Shown here: piece after piece, positions 1 to 8,811 of the stretch | How positions within the stretch are numbered: the stretch's first letter is position 1 | How the letters are laid out: every line of letters starts with the position of its first letter | Assembly (NCBI RefSeq): GCF_001708505.1 | Contig: NZ_CP015992.1 | Span: 4,650,001-4,714,000 of the forward strand | Length of the DNA: 64,000 bases | Direction of reading: 5' to 3' | Source: Pseudomonas sp. TCU-HL1 | GTDB lineage: Bacteria > Pseudomonadota > Gammaproteobacteria > Pseudomonadales > Pseudomonadaceae | Program-made: the position numbers and the translations under genes | The notes under the pieces: model-generated | The model's input: the letters and a program-made list of their open reading frames with translations, nothing else | The model's database searches: none | Told to the model about the DNA's origin: nothing

Positions 1-117
1 GCCCTGCAACTCTCAGTGCCACTGGTCACCGCGCTGCAGGTGCTGAGATTGCTCTTGGTGCTGTTCCTCGCCGAGCCGGTATTCCGCCGCTGGCAGAGGC
101 AAAAGACCCATGCTTAG
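1..117 (+). CDS. AbrB-family membrane transporter, 3' end only
   Basis: The frame is open from the first base and stops with TAG at 115-117. It encodes 38 residues dominated by a hydrophobic helix that contains VTALQVLRLLLVLFLAEP and ends in a basic tail (RRWQRQK). This resembles the last transmembrane helix of AbrB-family ('ammonia monooxygenase-like') membrane proteins, which end in an ALQxLRLLLV helix. The start and most of the gene lie outside the window, so the family call rests on this short tail. Confidence 0.55.
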   Translation, partial: ALQLSVPLVTALQVLRLLLVLFLAEPVFRRWQRQKTHA

Positions 118-234
118 CCCACCATGTGCGGAATTTTTTATCTCGCCAGCAACATCCGGTTGCCGGTGCGAACTCATTCGCAATCCGTCGCACCTATGCT
201 CTCCCCTATCCGATCGTCGCCAAGGCTGGCCTCC

Positions 235-1095
235 ATGTCCGGACGCATCGTCCCGCGCCGCTTCCTGCTGATCGCCACTCTGCTGCTGCTCGCCGCCTGC
301 AGCCGCCTCGACCTGGCGTATCGCAACCTCGACCTCGTCATTCCCTGGTGGATCAGCAACTACGTCAGCCTGGATGACAGCCAGAAGCGCTGGCTGGAAC
401 CTCGCCTGCAGAAACACCTCGCCTGGCATTGCAGCACCGAGCTGCCGGAATATGTCGCCTGGCTGGAACAGCTCGATCAGCTCAGCCAGCGGGCCCGGTT
501 GACGCCCACTGACCTGCTGGGCCAGCTCACCCAGGTTCGCGATGCCGCGCAGGACATCGCCGTGGAGATCACACCCACTGCGCTCGGCGTGGCGGAAAGC
601 CTTTCACCGCAGCAAATGGGTGAGCTCTACGTGGCCATGGACGAGCGCAATGCGGAGCTGCGCCGGGAGTACGTCGCGCCCCCACTGAAGGCGCAGGTCG
701 CGGCGCGGGCACGACGCATGCGCGAATCAGTCGAGGATTGGATGGGGCCATTGCGACCCAGTCAACTGGCGCGCATCGAAAGCTGGGCCAAAGACCGGGG
801 GGAATACAACCGGATCTGGGCGGAGAACCGGGAGAACTGGCAGAAAGCACTGCGCAATGCGCTCTACGGTCGCCACAACGCGGACTTCCAGCAACGTCTC
901 ACGGCGTTGCTACAGCAACCGGAAGCAATCTGGACGTCCGCCTATCGCCAGGCCTACCCGGCGACGGAAGCGGCACTGGCGCACTTGTTGGCCGACCTCT
1001 TCAACAGCGCCGACACAATCCAGCGCGGTGCACTGCGCGAGCACATCAGGGAAATGGCCGCTGACCTCATGGGCCTGCCGTGCTATCCGCGCTGA
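235..1095 (+). CDS. DUF6279-type lipoprotein
   Basis: This is a predicted 286-residue lipoprotein. The ATG at 235 was chosen because AAGG lies nine bases upstream and because it gives a compact signal peptide with basic residues (RIVPRR), a hydrophobic core and the lipobox LAAC, with Cys22 as the lipidation site. In-frame ATGs further upstream (124, 196) would put an implausible leader before this signal. After the signal comes a YRNLDLVIPWW segment typical of DUF6279 proteins, then an Arg- and Trp-rich helical body. The function is unknown. It stands alone between the transporter fragment and ung. Confidence 0.8.
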   Translation: MSGRIVPRRFLLIATLLLLAACSRLDLAYRNLDLVIPWWISNYVSLDDSQKRWLEPRLQKHLAWHCSTELPEYVAWLEQLDQLSQRARLTPTDLLGQLTQVRDAAQDIAVEITPTALGVAESLSPQQMGELYVAMDERNAELRREYVAPPLKAQVAARARRMRESVEDWMGPLRPSQLARIESWAKDRGEYNRIWAENRENWQKALRNALYGRHNADFQQRLTALLQQPEAIWTSAYRQAYPATEAALAHLLADLFNSADTIQRGALREHIREMAADLMGLPCYPR

Positions 1096-1104
1096 AACCT
1101 CAGA

Positions 1105-1277
1105 GGCTGTGAAAAAATTGAAGGCCGTCGCGAGGGTGTCGCTGGGCGAGCGAAACAAGGCGTGCTGCGTGAAAACGAGGGAGTTTGGCGAGCAAAATGA
1201 CCGACGTTTTTGCGTTGCGCAACGCAGTTGCAGCCGCTCGGCGGCAGCCGCAGCAGGTCAGCGATATTTTCACAGCC
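1105..1277. repeat. 173-bp intergenic element with inverted termini
   Basis: The element is bounded by a perfect 11-bp inverted repeat, GGCTGTGAAAA at 1105-1115 and its complement at 1267-1277. Its right end is three bases from the ung stop codon. The interior contains GGGAGTTTGGCGAGCAAAATGA and an imperfect palindrome around 1212-1235. No coding potential is seen. Internal phrases resemble the element at 52987-53108, which suggests a dispersed non-autonomous repeat family. Confidence 0.6.
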
Positions 1278-1279
1278 AC

Positions 1280-1972
1280 TCAAAGCTCAGGCAGGCGCCA
1301 GTCGATCGGCTGCAGCCCGTGCTGGGCGAGGAACTTGTTGCAGCGGCTGAAGTGACCGTTGCCGAGGAATCCGCGATACGCCGAGAGCGGCGACGGATGT
1401 GCTGACTTCAGGATCAGATGCTTGGTGGGGTCGATCAGGCGCTCCTTGCTCTGTGCGTGAGAACCCCAGAGCAGGAACACCAGGCCCGAACGCTGCTGGC
1501 TGACCACTTCGATCACCTTGTCGGTGAACGGCTGCCATCCGGCACCGGCATGGGAGCCCGCGCGGGACTGCTCGACGGTAAGGGACGTGTTGAGCAGCAA
1601 CACACCCTGCTCCGCCCAGGATTGCAGGTAGCCGTGGGACGGAATCTCGATGTTCAGGTCGCGCTTGAGCTCCTTGTAGATGTTCTGCAGCGACGGCGGC
1701 GTCGGCACACCTGGCTGCACCGAGAAGCACAGCCCGTGCGCCTGGCCCGGCCCGTGGTAAGGGTCCTGGCCGATGACGACCACTTTCACCTGGTCCAGCG
1801 GCGTGGTGTTCAGGGCGTTGAAGATCAGCGGGCCCGGCGGGAAGATCACCTTGCCGGCCGCCTTCTCCTGGCGCAGGAAGTCGCCGAGGGCCTTCATGTA
1901 GGGCTTTTCGAACTCGTCCCGCAGGGCTTCTTTCCAGCTCGCGTCGAGCTTGATCCGGTCGTCGTCAGTCAT
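1280..1972 (-). CDS. ung: Uracil-DNA glycosylase
   Basis: This enzyme removes uracil from DNA as the first step of base excision repair in the cytoplasm. The 230-residue length fits family 1 UDGs. The water-activating loop GQDPYHGP is present with catalytic Asp70, and the DNA-intercalation motif HPSPLSAYRG lies near the C-terminus. The start at 1972 gives the expected N-terminus (MTDDDRIKLDASW). A longer in-frame start at 2029 would add 19 low-complexity residues and is less likely. The gene is monocistronic, with a divergent HDOD gene upstream. The repeat element abuts its stop codon. Confidence 0.96.
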   Translation of the reverse strand: MTDDDRIKLDASWKEALRDEFEKPYMKALGDFLRQEKAAGKVIFPPGPLIFNALNTTPLDQVKVVVIGQDPYHGPGQAHGLCFSVQPGVPTPPSLQNIYKELKRDLNIEIPSHGYLQSWAEQGVLLLNTSLTVEQSRAGSHAGAGWQPFTDKVIEVVSQQRSGLVFLLWGSHAQSKERLIDPTKHLILKSAHPSPLSAYRGFLGNGHFSRCNKFLAQHGLQPIDWRLPEL

Positions 1973-2082
1973 CGCTTCAATCTGTTCCGTGGCGGTTGCC
2001 GGGGCGCTTCCCGCCCGATGGTCGGGCACCCTAAGAAATGCCCACTACCCTTGTCAATCAAGGACGCCAGGAACATGCCCAC

Positions 2083-2925
2083 ATGGACAATCGTCACGAC
2101 TCGGTGAAACTCGCGCTCTACGAGCGTTTTCGCAAAGACCCCGGTGCCTTGCCGCCGATGCCGGAAATCTCCCTGCGCCTGCGCCATCTGCTGGCGGCGG
2201 GCGAACCAACAGCCGAACAGGTCAGCGCGCTACTGGAACATTCCCCCGCGCTTGCCAAATGCCTGATGCAATTTGCCGCCCTGCCCCTGCTCGGCCACAT
2301 CCACCCTGGCGCGCGGCTGTTCGATGTGGTGAAGCAGCTGGACCCGAAACGCCTGGCCAACCTGGTGCTGGCCTTCGAACTGCGGCAGTTGTACGAGGGC
2401 AGCGAAGCAAACCTGGAGAAAGTCTTCAACAAGCGCTGGAGCCTCAGCCTGCAACGCGCGGCCTTCAGCGCCGGACTGGCCCAGCACGTGCCCCACCTGG
2501 AGGAGGAAGATGCGCTGCTGGCCGGACTGCTGCAGGACGTCGGCAGCCTGCCCCTGCTTCGCGAGTTGCACCAGTGGCCCCAGGTGTCCCGCCTGGAGTG
2601 CGACCTGCAACGGCTGTGCGAACAGCTTTCCGCGGAACTGGGTGTGCTCCTGCTGACCGCCTGGCGACTGCCCGCCGCCCTGCAGGACTGCGCCCGCCTG
2701 CGCCGCGACTGGTGCCGCCAGCACAAGGGCCCGGTGGACCTCGCCGACGTGGTGCAAGTTGCCAGCCAGTTGCTCGAAGAACCCCGCGACGACGACCGCC
2801 TGGCCCGGCTGCCCGCCTACCAACGCCTGGAACTGCCAACACCGCAGGTGCTGCGCACGGAACTCGCGGAAGTGGTCGCTCTGTGGTTGAAGCTGCTGGG
2901 AGGCAGGCCCCTGGAAGCGGATTGA
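2083..2925 (+). CDS. HDOD-domain protein
   Basis: This 280-residue cytoplasmic protein is built almost entirely of an HDOD domain (a degenerate HD-type phosphohydrolase fold). The domain begins around residue 20 with LPPMPEISLRLRHLL, and an LLAGLLQDVGSLPLL segment stands where HD-type enzymes have a metal-binding HD pair. The usual HD metal ligands are not apparent, as expected for this regulatory family. The start at 2083 is preceded by AGGA at 2069-2072. A longer in-frame start exists at 2038. HDOD proteins commonly act in signalling, but the target here is unknown. Confidence 0.8.
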   Translation: MDNRHDSVKLALYERFRKDPGALPPMPEISLRLRHLLAAGEPTAEQVSALLEHSPALAKCLMQFAALPLLGHIHPGARLFDVVKQLDPKRLANLVLAFELRQLYEGSEANLEKVFNKRWSLSLQRAAFSAGLAQHVPHLEEEDALLAGLLQDVGSLPLLRELHQWPQVSRLECDLQRLCEQLSAELGVLLLTAWRLPAALQDCARLRRDWCRQHKGPVDLADVVQVASQLLEEPRDDDRLARLPAYQRLELPTPQVLRTELAEVVALWLKLLGGRPLEAD

Positions 2926-2949
2926 GCCGCTTGCAGGGTGTGCACGTCG

Positions 2950-3025
2950 GGTGGATGGCGCTCTTTCATCCACCATCGGTGCCGACCTGAACTCCGCCTG
3001 GTGGACATGAAAAGCGATGTCCACC
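2950..3025. repeat. Pair of short hairpins downstream of the HDOD gene
   Basis: There are two similar inverted repeats. GGTGGATG (2950-2957) pairs with CATCCACC (2967-2974), and GGTGGACAT (3000-3008) pairs with ATGTCCACC (3017-3025). They lie between the convergent ends of the HDOD gene and mmsR. Neither is followed by a T-tract, so they look like REP-type intergenic palindromes more than classical terminators. Confidence 0.55.
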
Positions 3026-3076
3026 CTTGTATCCAGTTCTCCGTCTCGCGGTATGTCGGCGTAGCAGGTGCTCTGC

Positions 3077-3958
3077 TCACCCTTGATGCAAGGCTCGGTA
3101 ATGGGTCGGCGCCATGCCCACCACTTTCCGGAACAGCCGCGAGAAGTAATAGGCGTCTTCATAGCCCAGTTGCTCGGCAATCTGCTTCACCCCCTGGTCG
3201 CCTTCGTCGAGCAGGCGACAGGCATGGGCCATCTTCAGCTGGATGAAGTCCTGGATCGGCGCATGGCCCGTCAGGGCGCGGTAGGTCTTGGCGAAGTGGA
3301 AGCGCGACAGTTTGAACTGTGCCGCCAGTTGGTCGAGGTTGAGGCTGTCATGCAGGTGCGCGCGCATCACGGCCTGCACCGCGTCCACGTCCAGCACCCG
3401 GCCGGACTTCAGGTAACCGCGCGCCGGCAGCACCGCCAGCGAGGTCAGCAGAGTCTGCAGCTGGTGGGCGGCATAGACGAAGTACGGCAGGTTCAGGCCC
3501 TGCTTGCGCAACCCGAGCAGGGCATCGAAGTCCGCCAGCAAGCGCGGCTGGACGCCGATGCGGCGCAGGGCGGATTGCCCCAGCGGACGCAGGTAGTCCT
3601 CCACCAGCTCGCCCTCGAAGTGCACCCAGTAGATGCTCCAGGGCCGCTGGGAATCCGCGCCATAGGCATGCAGGCGCCCCTTGGGCAACAGCAGCAAATC
3701 ACCGCCACTCACCTCGAATCGTCCATCACCGTACTCTAGCCACCCCTGCCCCGAGCGGCAGTAGATCAGCAGGTTGTCCTCGGGGACGCGACGTTCCATG
3801 CGGTGTCCCAGGGCCTCTGGGTAGTAGCCCAGGGCCAGTGGATAACAGGCACAAGTCAGAGGGTGTCGAGCTAACAGGCGGCGCAGGCGAGGCGGCGTAG
3901 TGAAGCGCACGCCGTTGGCCGGCAGAGGCCAGTTGGAGGTTTCCACGCAGCGGCTCAT
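3077..3958 (-). CDS. mmsR: AraC-family activator of the valine (mms) operon
   Basis: This is a 293-residue transcription regulator. The N-terminal half is a cupin-like sensor (LIYCRSGQGWLEYGDGRFEVSGGDLLLLPKG). The C-terminal hundred residues form the two AraC helix-turn-helix motifs, ending in the signature YFSRLFRKVVGMAPTHYR. It is divergent from mmsA, exactly as mmsR is placed in P. aeruginosa, which is the main reason for the symbol. The start at 3958 (MSRCVETSNW) is preferred over 4006 because the shorter form leaves the operator-like repeats at 3986-4017 outside the coding region. Confidence 0.88.
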   Translation of the reverse strand: MSRCVETSNWPLPANGVRFTTPPRLRRLLARHPLTCACYPLALGYYPEALGHRMERRVPEDNLLIYCRSGQGWLEYGDGRFEVSGGDLLLLPKGRLHAYGADSQRPWSIYWVHFEGELVEDYLRPLGQSALRRIGVQPRLLADFDALLGLRKQGLNLPYFVYAAHQLQTLLTSLAVLPARGYLKSGRVLDVDAVQAVMRAHLHDSLNLDQLAAQFKLSRFHFAKTYRALTGHAPIQDFIQLKMAHACRLLDEGDQGVKQIAEQLGYEDAYYFSRLFRKVVGMAPTHYRALHQG

Positions 3959-3985
3959 GGGTCGTTCTTGTCGTGGCCAGCAATC

Positions 3986-4017
3986 CCAAGATCGTCCATC
4001 TACCAACCAAGATCGTC
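3986..4017 (+). promoter_or_regulatory. Probable MmsR operator: two direct repeats
   Basis: CCAAGATCGTC occurs perfectly twice, at 3986-3996 and 4007-4017. The period of 21 bp places both copies on one face of the helix. This is the usual arrangement of tandem half-sites bound by an AraC-family protein. The downstream copy ends two bases before the -35-like element of the mmsA promoter, a class II activator geometry. Binding by MmsR is inferred, not shown. Confidence 0.7.
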
Positions 4018-4019
4018 AA

Positions 4020-4048
4020 TCCACAAGTGGATCGGCGCCCGCTATAAG
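4020..4048 (+). promoter_or_regulatory. Candidate mmsA promoter
   Basis: The -35-like TCCACA (4020-4025) and the -10-like TATAAG (4043-4048) are separated by 17 bp. The weak -35 element directly follows the operator repeats, as expected for an activator-dependent promoter. The mmsA start codon is 43 bases downstream. Confidence 0.5.
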
Positions 4049-4090
4049 AGCAAGAAACACCAAGATCCCATGGTGCGGGTGGAGGGCCAC

Positions 4091-5584
4091 ATGTCGCGAA
4101 CAATTCCCCAGCTGATCGATGGCGAATGGCGTGAAAGCCGCGCCCGCGAAGTGATCGAAATCACCGATCCGGCCACCCAGGAAGTGCTGGCACTGGCACC
4201 CAAGGCCACCTCCGAAGAGATCGAGGCCGCCGTCGCCAGCGCCAAGACAGCCTTCCTGAGCTGGCGGGAAGTTCCGGTGTCGGAACGTGCCCGCCTGATG
4301 CTGCGTTACCAGCAGTTGCTCAAGGACCACCACGACGAACTGGCCGAACTGCTGTCCAGCGAAACCGGCAAGACCTTCGCCGATGCCAAGGGCGACGTCT
4401 GGCGTGGCATCGAGGTGGCCGAGCACGCCGCCAACGTCGCCAGCCTGATGATGGGCGAGACGGTGGAGAACATCGCACGAGAGATCGATACCGCCAGCTG
4501 GGTGCAGCCGCTGGGCGTTTGCGTTGGCATCACGCCGTTCAACTTCCCTGCAATGATCCCGCTGTGGATGTTTCCGCTGGCCATCGCCTGCGGCAATACC
4601 TTCGTCCTCAAGCCCTCCGAACAAGACCCGCTGACCCCCAACCGCCTGGCCGAACTCTTCCTCGAAGCCGGCGCCCCCAAAGGCGTGCTGCAAGTCCTGC
4701 ATGGCGGTCGCGAGCAGGTTGACGCCCTGCTCACCCACCCCGATGTACGCGCCATTTCCTTCGTCGGTTCGGTGCCGGTGGGCCAGCACATCTATCGGAC
4801 GGGCACCGCCCACCTGAAACGGGTGCAGGCCTTCGCCGGGGCCAAGAACCATATGGTGGTGCTGCCCGATGCCCACAAGGACCAGGTGCTGAGCAACCTG
4901 GTGGGCGCCAGTTGCGGCGCCGCTGGCCAGCGTTGCATGGCCATCAGCGTGGCGATCTTCGTCGGCGAGTCGCGCCAGTGGATTCCCGAGCTGGCCGCAC
5001 AGATGGCCGAACTGCGCCCCGGTTACTGGAAGGATACCCACGCGGCATTCGGCCCGCTGATCAGCCAGCAGGCTCGCCAGCGAGTACTGCGACTGATCGC
5101 CGAAGGCAAGGCTGAAGGTGCCGAGTGCCTGCTGGACGGTTCCCAGTGCGAGGTACCGGGTTATCCGAACGGCAACTGGCTCGGGCCGACGCTGTTCCGT
5201 GGCGTCACGCCGAAGATGGGCTTGTACCGCGAGGAAATCTTCGGGCCGGTGCTGGTGTGCATGGAAGCGGACAGCCTCGATGAGGCCATCGCCCTGGTCA
5301 ACGCCAACCCCTACGGCAATGGCACCAGCCTGTTCACCCGCTCCGGCGGCGCCGCGCGGCATTTCCAGCATGCGATCGAAGTGGGCCAGGTGGGTATCAA
5401 CGTGCCCATTCCGGTGCCTCTGCCGTTCTTCTCCTTCACCGGCTGGAAGGGCTCCTTCTACGGCGATCTGCACGCCTACGGCAAGCAGGCGGTACGGTTC
5501 TACACCGAGACCAAGACGGTCACCACCCGCTGGTTCGACGACACACCGGTCGCAGGACCGAACATGACCATCCAGTTGAAGTAG
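4091..5584 (+). CDS. mmsA: Methylmalonate-semialdehyde dehydrogenase (acylating)
   Basis: The enzyme oxidises methylmalonate semialdehyde with NAD and CoA to propionyl-CoA and CO2, the last dedicated step of valine breakdown. The 497-residue length matches P. aeruginosa MmsA. The aldehyde dehydrogenase fold is clear: GVCVGITPFNFPAMIPLWMF in the cofactor domain, FVGSVPVGQHIY, and the nucleophile Cys282 in GQRCMAIS. GGAGG (4081-4085) sits just before the ATG at 4091. It is the first gene of a five-gene operon and divergent from mmsR. Confidence 0.95.
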   Translation: MSRTIPQLIDGEWRESRAREVIEITDPATQEVLALAPKATSEEIEAAVASAKTAFLSWREVPVSERARLMLRYQQLLKDHHDELAELLSSETGKTFADAKGDVWRGIEVAEHAANVASLMMGETVENIAREIDTASWVQPLGVCVGITPFNFPAMIPLWMFPLAIACGNTFVLKPSEQDPLTPNRLAELFLEAGAPKGVLQVLHGGREQVDALLTHPDVRAISFVGSVPVGQHIYRTGTAHLKRVQAFAGAKNHMVVLPDAHKDQVLSNLVGASCGAAGQRCMAISVAIFVGESRQWIPELAAQMAELRPGYWKDTHAAFGPLISQQARQRVLRLIAEGKAEGAECLLDGSQCEVPGYPNGNWLGPTLFRGVTPKMGLYREEIFGPVLVCMEADSLDEAIALVNANPYGNGTSLFTRSGGAARHFQHAIEVGQVGINVPIPVPLPFFSFTGWKGSFYGDLHAYGKQAVRFYTETKTVTTRWFDDTPVAGPNMTIQLK

Positions 5585-5648
5585 GGGCGAATTCATTCGC
5601 CAGGCGGTGCGCAGCAGCACTACGGACACGAACCAGGGCAGACGACAC

Positions 5649-6812
5649 ATGGATTTCGACCTCAACGAAGAACAACGCCTGCTGGTAGACAGCGCCCGAG
5701 CCTTCGCCAGCCATGAGCTGACGCCCTCCGCCGCGGACTGGGACCGCGACCACCACTTCCCGCTGGAGGTGATCCGCCGCGCTGCCGAGCAGGGCTACCT
5801 GGGGCTGTACATCGCCGAGGAGGATGGCGGGCTGGGCCTGTCCCGGCTGTCTGCCTCATTGATCTTCGAGCAGTTGGCCGCCGGCTGCGTGGCCACCACC
5901 GCCTACCTGACCATCCATAACATGGCCGCCTGGATGCTCGCCTCCTTCGGCGATGCCGAGCTGAAGGCGCGCTGGCTGCCCGGCCTGATCAGCGGCGAGC
6001 TGCTGGCCTCCTACTGCCTGACCGAACCGGACGCGGGCTCCGACGCCGCCCACCTGCGCACCCGGGCCCGGCGCGACGGTGACCACTACATAGTGGATGG
6101 CAGCAAATGCTTCATTTCCGGCGCGGGCAGCACCCAGGTGCTGATCGTCATGGCGCGCACCGGGGAAGATGGCGCCAAGGGAATTTCCTGCCTGCTGATA
6201 CCCGCCGATGCCGAGGGCATCCGCTACGGACGCAACGAAGACAAGATGGGCTGGCGCGCCCAGCCCACCCGCACCATCACCTTCGAAGGCGTGCGCGTTC
6301 CCGTCGGCAACCGCATCGGTCCCGAGGGCCAGGGTTTCGTCTACGCCATGAAGGGGTTGGACGGCGGCCGCCTGAACATCGCCAGCTGCTCCCTCGGCGC
6401 CGCCCAGGCGGCCCTGGAGCAAAGCCTGCGCTATGTGGAAGAACGCAAACAATTCGGCAGGCCGCTGGCCGAGTTCCAGGCGCTGCAGTTCAAGCTCGCC
6501 GACATGCTCACGGCGCTTACCGCCAGCCGCCAGATGGTGCGCCTGGCGGCCCATCGCCTCGACCAGCGCCACGCCGAAGCCAGCCTCTACTGCGCCATGG
6601 CCAAGCGCTTCGCCACCGACCAATGCTTCGAGCTGTGCAACGAAGCCCTGCAACTGCATGGCGGATACGGCTACCTGAACGACTATCCTCTGGAGCGCTG
6701 GGTGCGGGATACCCGCGTGCACCAGATCCTCGAAGGCACGAATGAAATCATGCGCGTCATCGTGGCGCGCCGTTTACTGGAACAGGGCGGAGCCCTTGAC
6801 CGCCTGTTGTAA
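5649..6812 (+). CDS. Acyl-CoA dehydrogenase, probably isobutyryl-CoA dehydrogenase
   Basis: This 387-residue FAD enzyme should convert isobutyryl-CoA to methacrylyl-CoA. It has the family N-terminus (FDLNEEQRLLVDSARAFA), the flavin/substrate loop YCLTEPDAGSDAAHL, the C-terminal QLHGGYGYL, and the catalytic-base region LEGTNEIMR with Glu362. The specificity is inferred from its position between mmsA and the enoyl-CoA hydratase of the valine pathway, because the fold alone does not define chain length. Start 5649 (MDFDLNEEQ) is preferred to 5607, which adds 14 non-conserved residues. The ribosome-binding site is weak. Confidence 0.88.
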   Translation: MDFDLNEEQRLLVDSARAFASHELTPSAADWDRDHHFPLEVIRRAAEQGYLGLYIAEEDGGLGLSRLSASLIFEQLAAGCVATTAYLTIHNMAAWMLASFGDAELKARWLPGLISGELLASYCLTEPDAGSDAAHLRTRARRDGDHYIVDGSKCFISGAGSTQVLIVMARTGEDGAKGISCLLIPADAEGIRYGRNEDKMGWRAQPTRTITFEGVRVPVGNRIGPEGQGFVYAMKGLDGGRLNIASCSLGAAQAALEQSLRYVEERKQFGRPLAEFQALQFKLADMLTALTASRQMVRLAAHRLDQRHAEASLYCAMAKRFATDQCFELCNEALQLHGGYGYLNDYPLERWVRDTRVHQILEGTNEIMRVIVARRLLEQGGALDRLL

Positions 6813-6822
6813 GGAGAAACCC

Positions 6823-7641
6823 ATGTCTACTGCCGTTGAACCCTACCAGCCAGGAATATTCGACCTGACCCACAAGCTGACAGTGGAAAAGCACGGCCAT
6901 ACGGCGCTTATCACCATCAACCACCCGCCGGCCAACACCTGGGACCGCGAGTCGCTGATCGGCCTCAAGCAGCTGATCGAGCACCTCAACCATGACGACG
7001 ACATCTATGCCCTGGTAGTGACCGGTCAGGGGCCGAAATTCTTCAGCGCCGGGGCCGACCTCAACCTCTTCGCAGACGGCGACAAGGCCCGCGCCCGTGA
7101 GATGGCCCGCCGTTTCGGTGACGCCTTCGAAGCGTTGCGGGATTTCCGTGGCGTCTCCATCGCCGCAATCAACGGCTATGCCATGGGCGGCGGCCTGGAG
7201 TGCGCACTGGCCTGCGACATCCGCATTGCCGAACGCCAAGCCCAGATGGCCTTGCCCGAAGCCGCCGTGGGCCTGCTGCCCTGCGCGGGCGGCACCCAGG
7301 CATTGCCCTGGCTGGTGGGTGAAGGCTGGGCCAAGCGGATGATCCTCTGCGGTGAACGGGTGGACGCCGAAACCGCACTGAGCATCGGCCTGGTGGAGCA
7401 GGTGGTGGACAGCGGCGAAGCCCGTGGTACTGCCCTGCTGCTGGCGGCCAAGGTGGCACGCCAGAGCCCGGTGGCGGTGCGCACCATCAAGCCGCTGATC
7501 CAGGGGGCTCGGGAGCGCGGGCCGAACGGCTGGCTGCCGGAGGAACGTGAACGCTTCGTCGACCTGTTCGACGCAGACGACACCCGCGAAGGCGTCAATG
7601 CCTTCCTGGAAAAACGCGACCCGCACTGGCGCAACAAATGA
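6823..7641 (+). CDS. Enoyl-CoA hydratase of the valine pathway
   Basis: This 272-residue crotonase-fold enzyme probably hydrates methacrylyl-CoA to 3-hydroxyisobutyryl-CoA. Both catalytic glutamates expected in hydratases are present, in MGGGLECALACD and in LPEAAVGLLPCAGG, and the oxyanion-hole region FSAGADL is intact. An AAGGAG site overlaps the preceding stop codon (TAAGGAG), so translation is probably coupled to the acyl-CoA dehydrogenase. The start at 6823 follows that site. Its own stop overlaps the next start as ATGA. Confidence 0.88.
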   Translation: MSTAVEPYQPGIFDLTHKLTVEKHGHTALITINHPPANTWDRESLIGLKQLIEHLNHDDDIYALVVTGQGPKFFSAGADLNLFADGDKARAREMARRFGDAFEALRDFRGVSIAAINGYAMGGGLECALACDIRIAERQAQMALPEAAVGLLPCAGGTQALPWLVGEGWAKRMILCGERVDAETALSIGLVEQVVDSGEARGTALLLAAKVARQSPVAVRTIKPLIQGARERGPNGWLPEERERFVDLFDADDTREGVNAFLEKRDPHWRNK

Positions 7642-8768
7642 CCGAGAGCCGGACGAACACGACCATGAATGTGAGCTTCGAAGAACGCAACGGCCGGCAC
7701 GGCGCACGCATCGGCATTGCCAGTCTCGATGCCGAAGGCAGCTTCAACGCCCTGTCCCTGCCGATGATCGAAGCCCTGGACGCCAAGCTGCGTGCCTGGG
7801 CCAGTGACCCGGACATCGTCTGCGTCCTGCTGCGTGGCAACGGCCCCAAGGCGTTTTGCGCGGGCGGTGACGTGCGCAAGCTGGTGGACGCCTGCCGCGA
7901 GCATCCCGGTGTGGTGCCGCCCCTGGCGGGCCGCTTCTTCTCCGACGAGTACCGCCTCGACCACCGCATCCACACCTATCCCAAACCGCTGATCTGCTGG
8001 GCCCACGGGCACGTGCTGGGCGGAGGCATGGGCCTGATGCAAGGCGCGGCGATCCGCATCGTCACCCCGTCCAGTCGCCTGGGCATGCCGGAAATCAACA
8101 TCGGCCTCTACCCCGATGTCGGTGGCAGTTGGTTCCTCGCCCGCCTGCCGGGCAAGCTCGGCCTGTTCCTTGGCCTGGGGGCGGGCACCATCAACGCCCA
8201 CGACGCCCTGGACCTCGACCTCGCCGACCGCTTCCTGCTGGAAGACCATCAGGACGCGCTGCTCAAGGGCCTGGTTCAGCTCAACTGGCAGGACCAGCCC
8301 GACGCGCAGCTCAACAGCCTGTTCAAGGCGCTGGAGCACGAAGCCCGCGACCAACTTCCGGAAGCCCAATGGCTGCCGCGACGCAAGCGAATCGACGAGC
8401 TTCTGGACGTGGCCGACCTGCCGGCTGCCTGGAAGGCCATGACCACGCTGCAGCACGACAGCGATGTGCCCCTGGCACGCGCCGCCAAGACCCTGGCCGC
8501 CGGCTGCCCACTCACCGCCCACCTGGTCTGGGAACAGATCCGCCGGGCGAAGCACCTGTCGCTGGCGGAGGTCTTCCGCATGGAATACGCCATGAGCCTG
8601 AACTGCTGCCGCCATCCGGAGTTTCCCGAAGGCGTGCGCGCCCGCCTGATCGACAAGGACAACACGCCGCGCTGGCATTGGCCGGATGTGGCCGCCATTC
8701 CTCGCGCGGTGATCGAAGCCCACTTCGAGCCGGTGTGGGAAGGCCCGCATCCGCTGGACGATCTCTGA
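7638..8768 (+). CDS. 3-hydroxyisobutyryl-CoA hydrolase
   Basis: This 376-residue crotonase-superfamily thioesterase releases 3-hydroxyisobutyrate from its CoA ester. It is longer than hydratases and carries the HIBYL-CoA hydrolase signature GGGMGLMQGAAIRI followed by MPEINIGLYPDVGGSWFL, with the Glu and Asp typical of that subfamily. The ATG at 7638 overlaps the upstream TGA. An alternative ATG at 7665 (MNVSFEERNG) would shorten the protein by nine residues and cannot be excluded. The product is the substrate of MmsB encoded next. Confidence 0.9.
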   Translation: MTESRTNTTMNVSFEERNGRHGARIGIASLDAEGSFNALSLPMIEALDAKLRAWASDPDIVCVLLRGNGPKAFCAGGDVRKLVDACREHPGVVPPLAGRFFSDEYRLDHRIHTYPKPLICWAHGHVLGGGMGLMQGAAIRIVTPSSRLGMPEINIGLYPDVGGSWFLARLPGKLGLFLGLGAGTINAHDALDLDLADRFLLEDHQDALLKGLVQLNWQDQPDAQLNSLFKALEHEARDQLPEAQWLPRRKRIDELLDVADLPAAWKAMTTLQHDSDVPLARAAKTLAAGCPLTAHLVWEQIRRAKHLSLAEVFRMEYAMSLNCCRHPEFPEGVRARLIDKDNTPRWHWPDVAAIPRAVIEAHFEPVWEGPHPLDDL

Positions 8769-8811
8769 CAACTCGCCCGCCGCCACCAGCGCCGGGCCAA
8801 GGAGAAGCACG

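Noticed and set aside
4016..5665. Long antisense frames opposite mmsA (549 codons), opposite the mms operon at 7176-9428 (750 codons), opposite the sulfatase (29619-31556) and opposite the guanidine operon start (33503-35260)
   Set aside because: They mirror GC-rich codon use of real genes, lack ribosome-binding sites and show no protein motifs.
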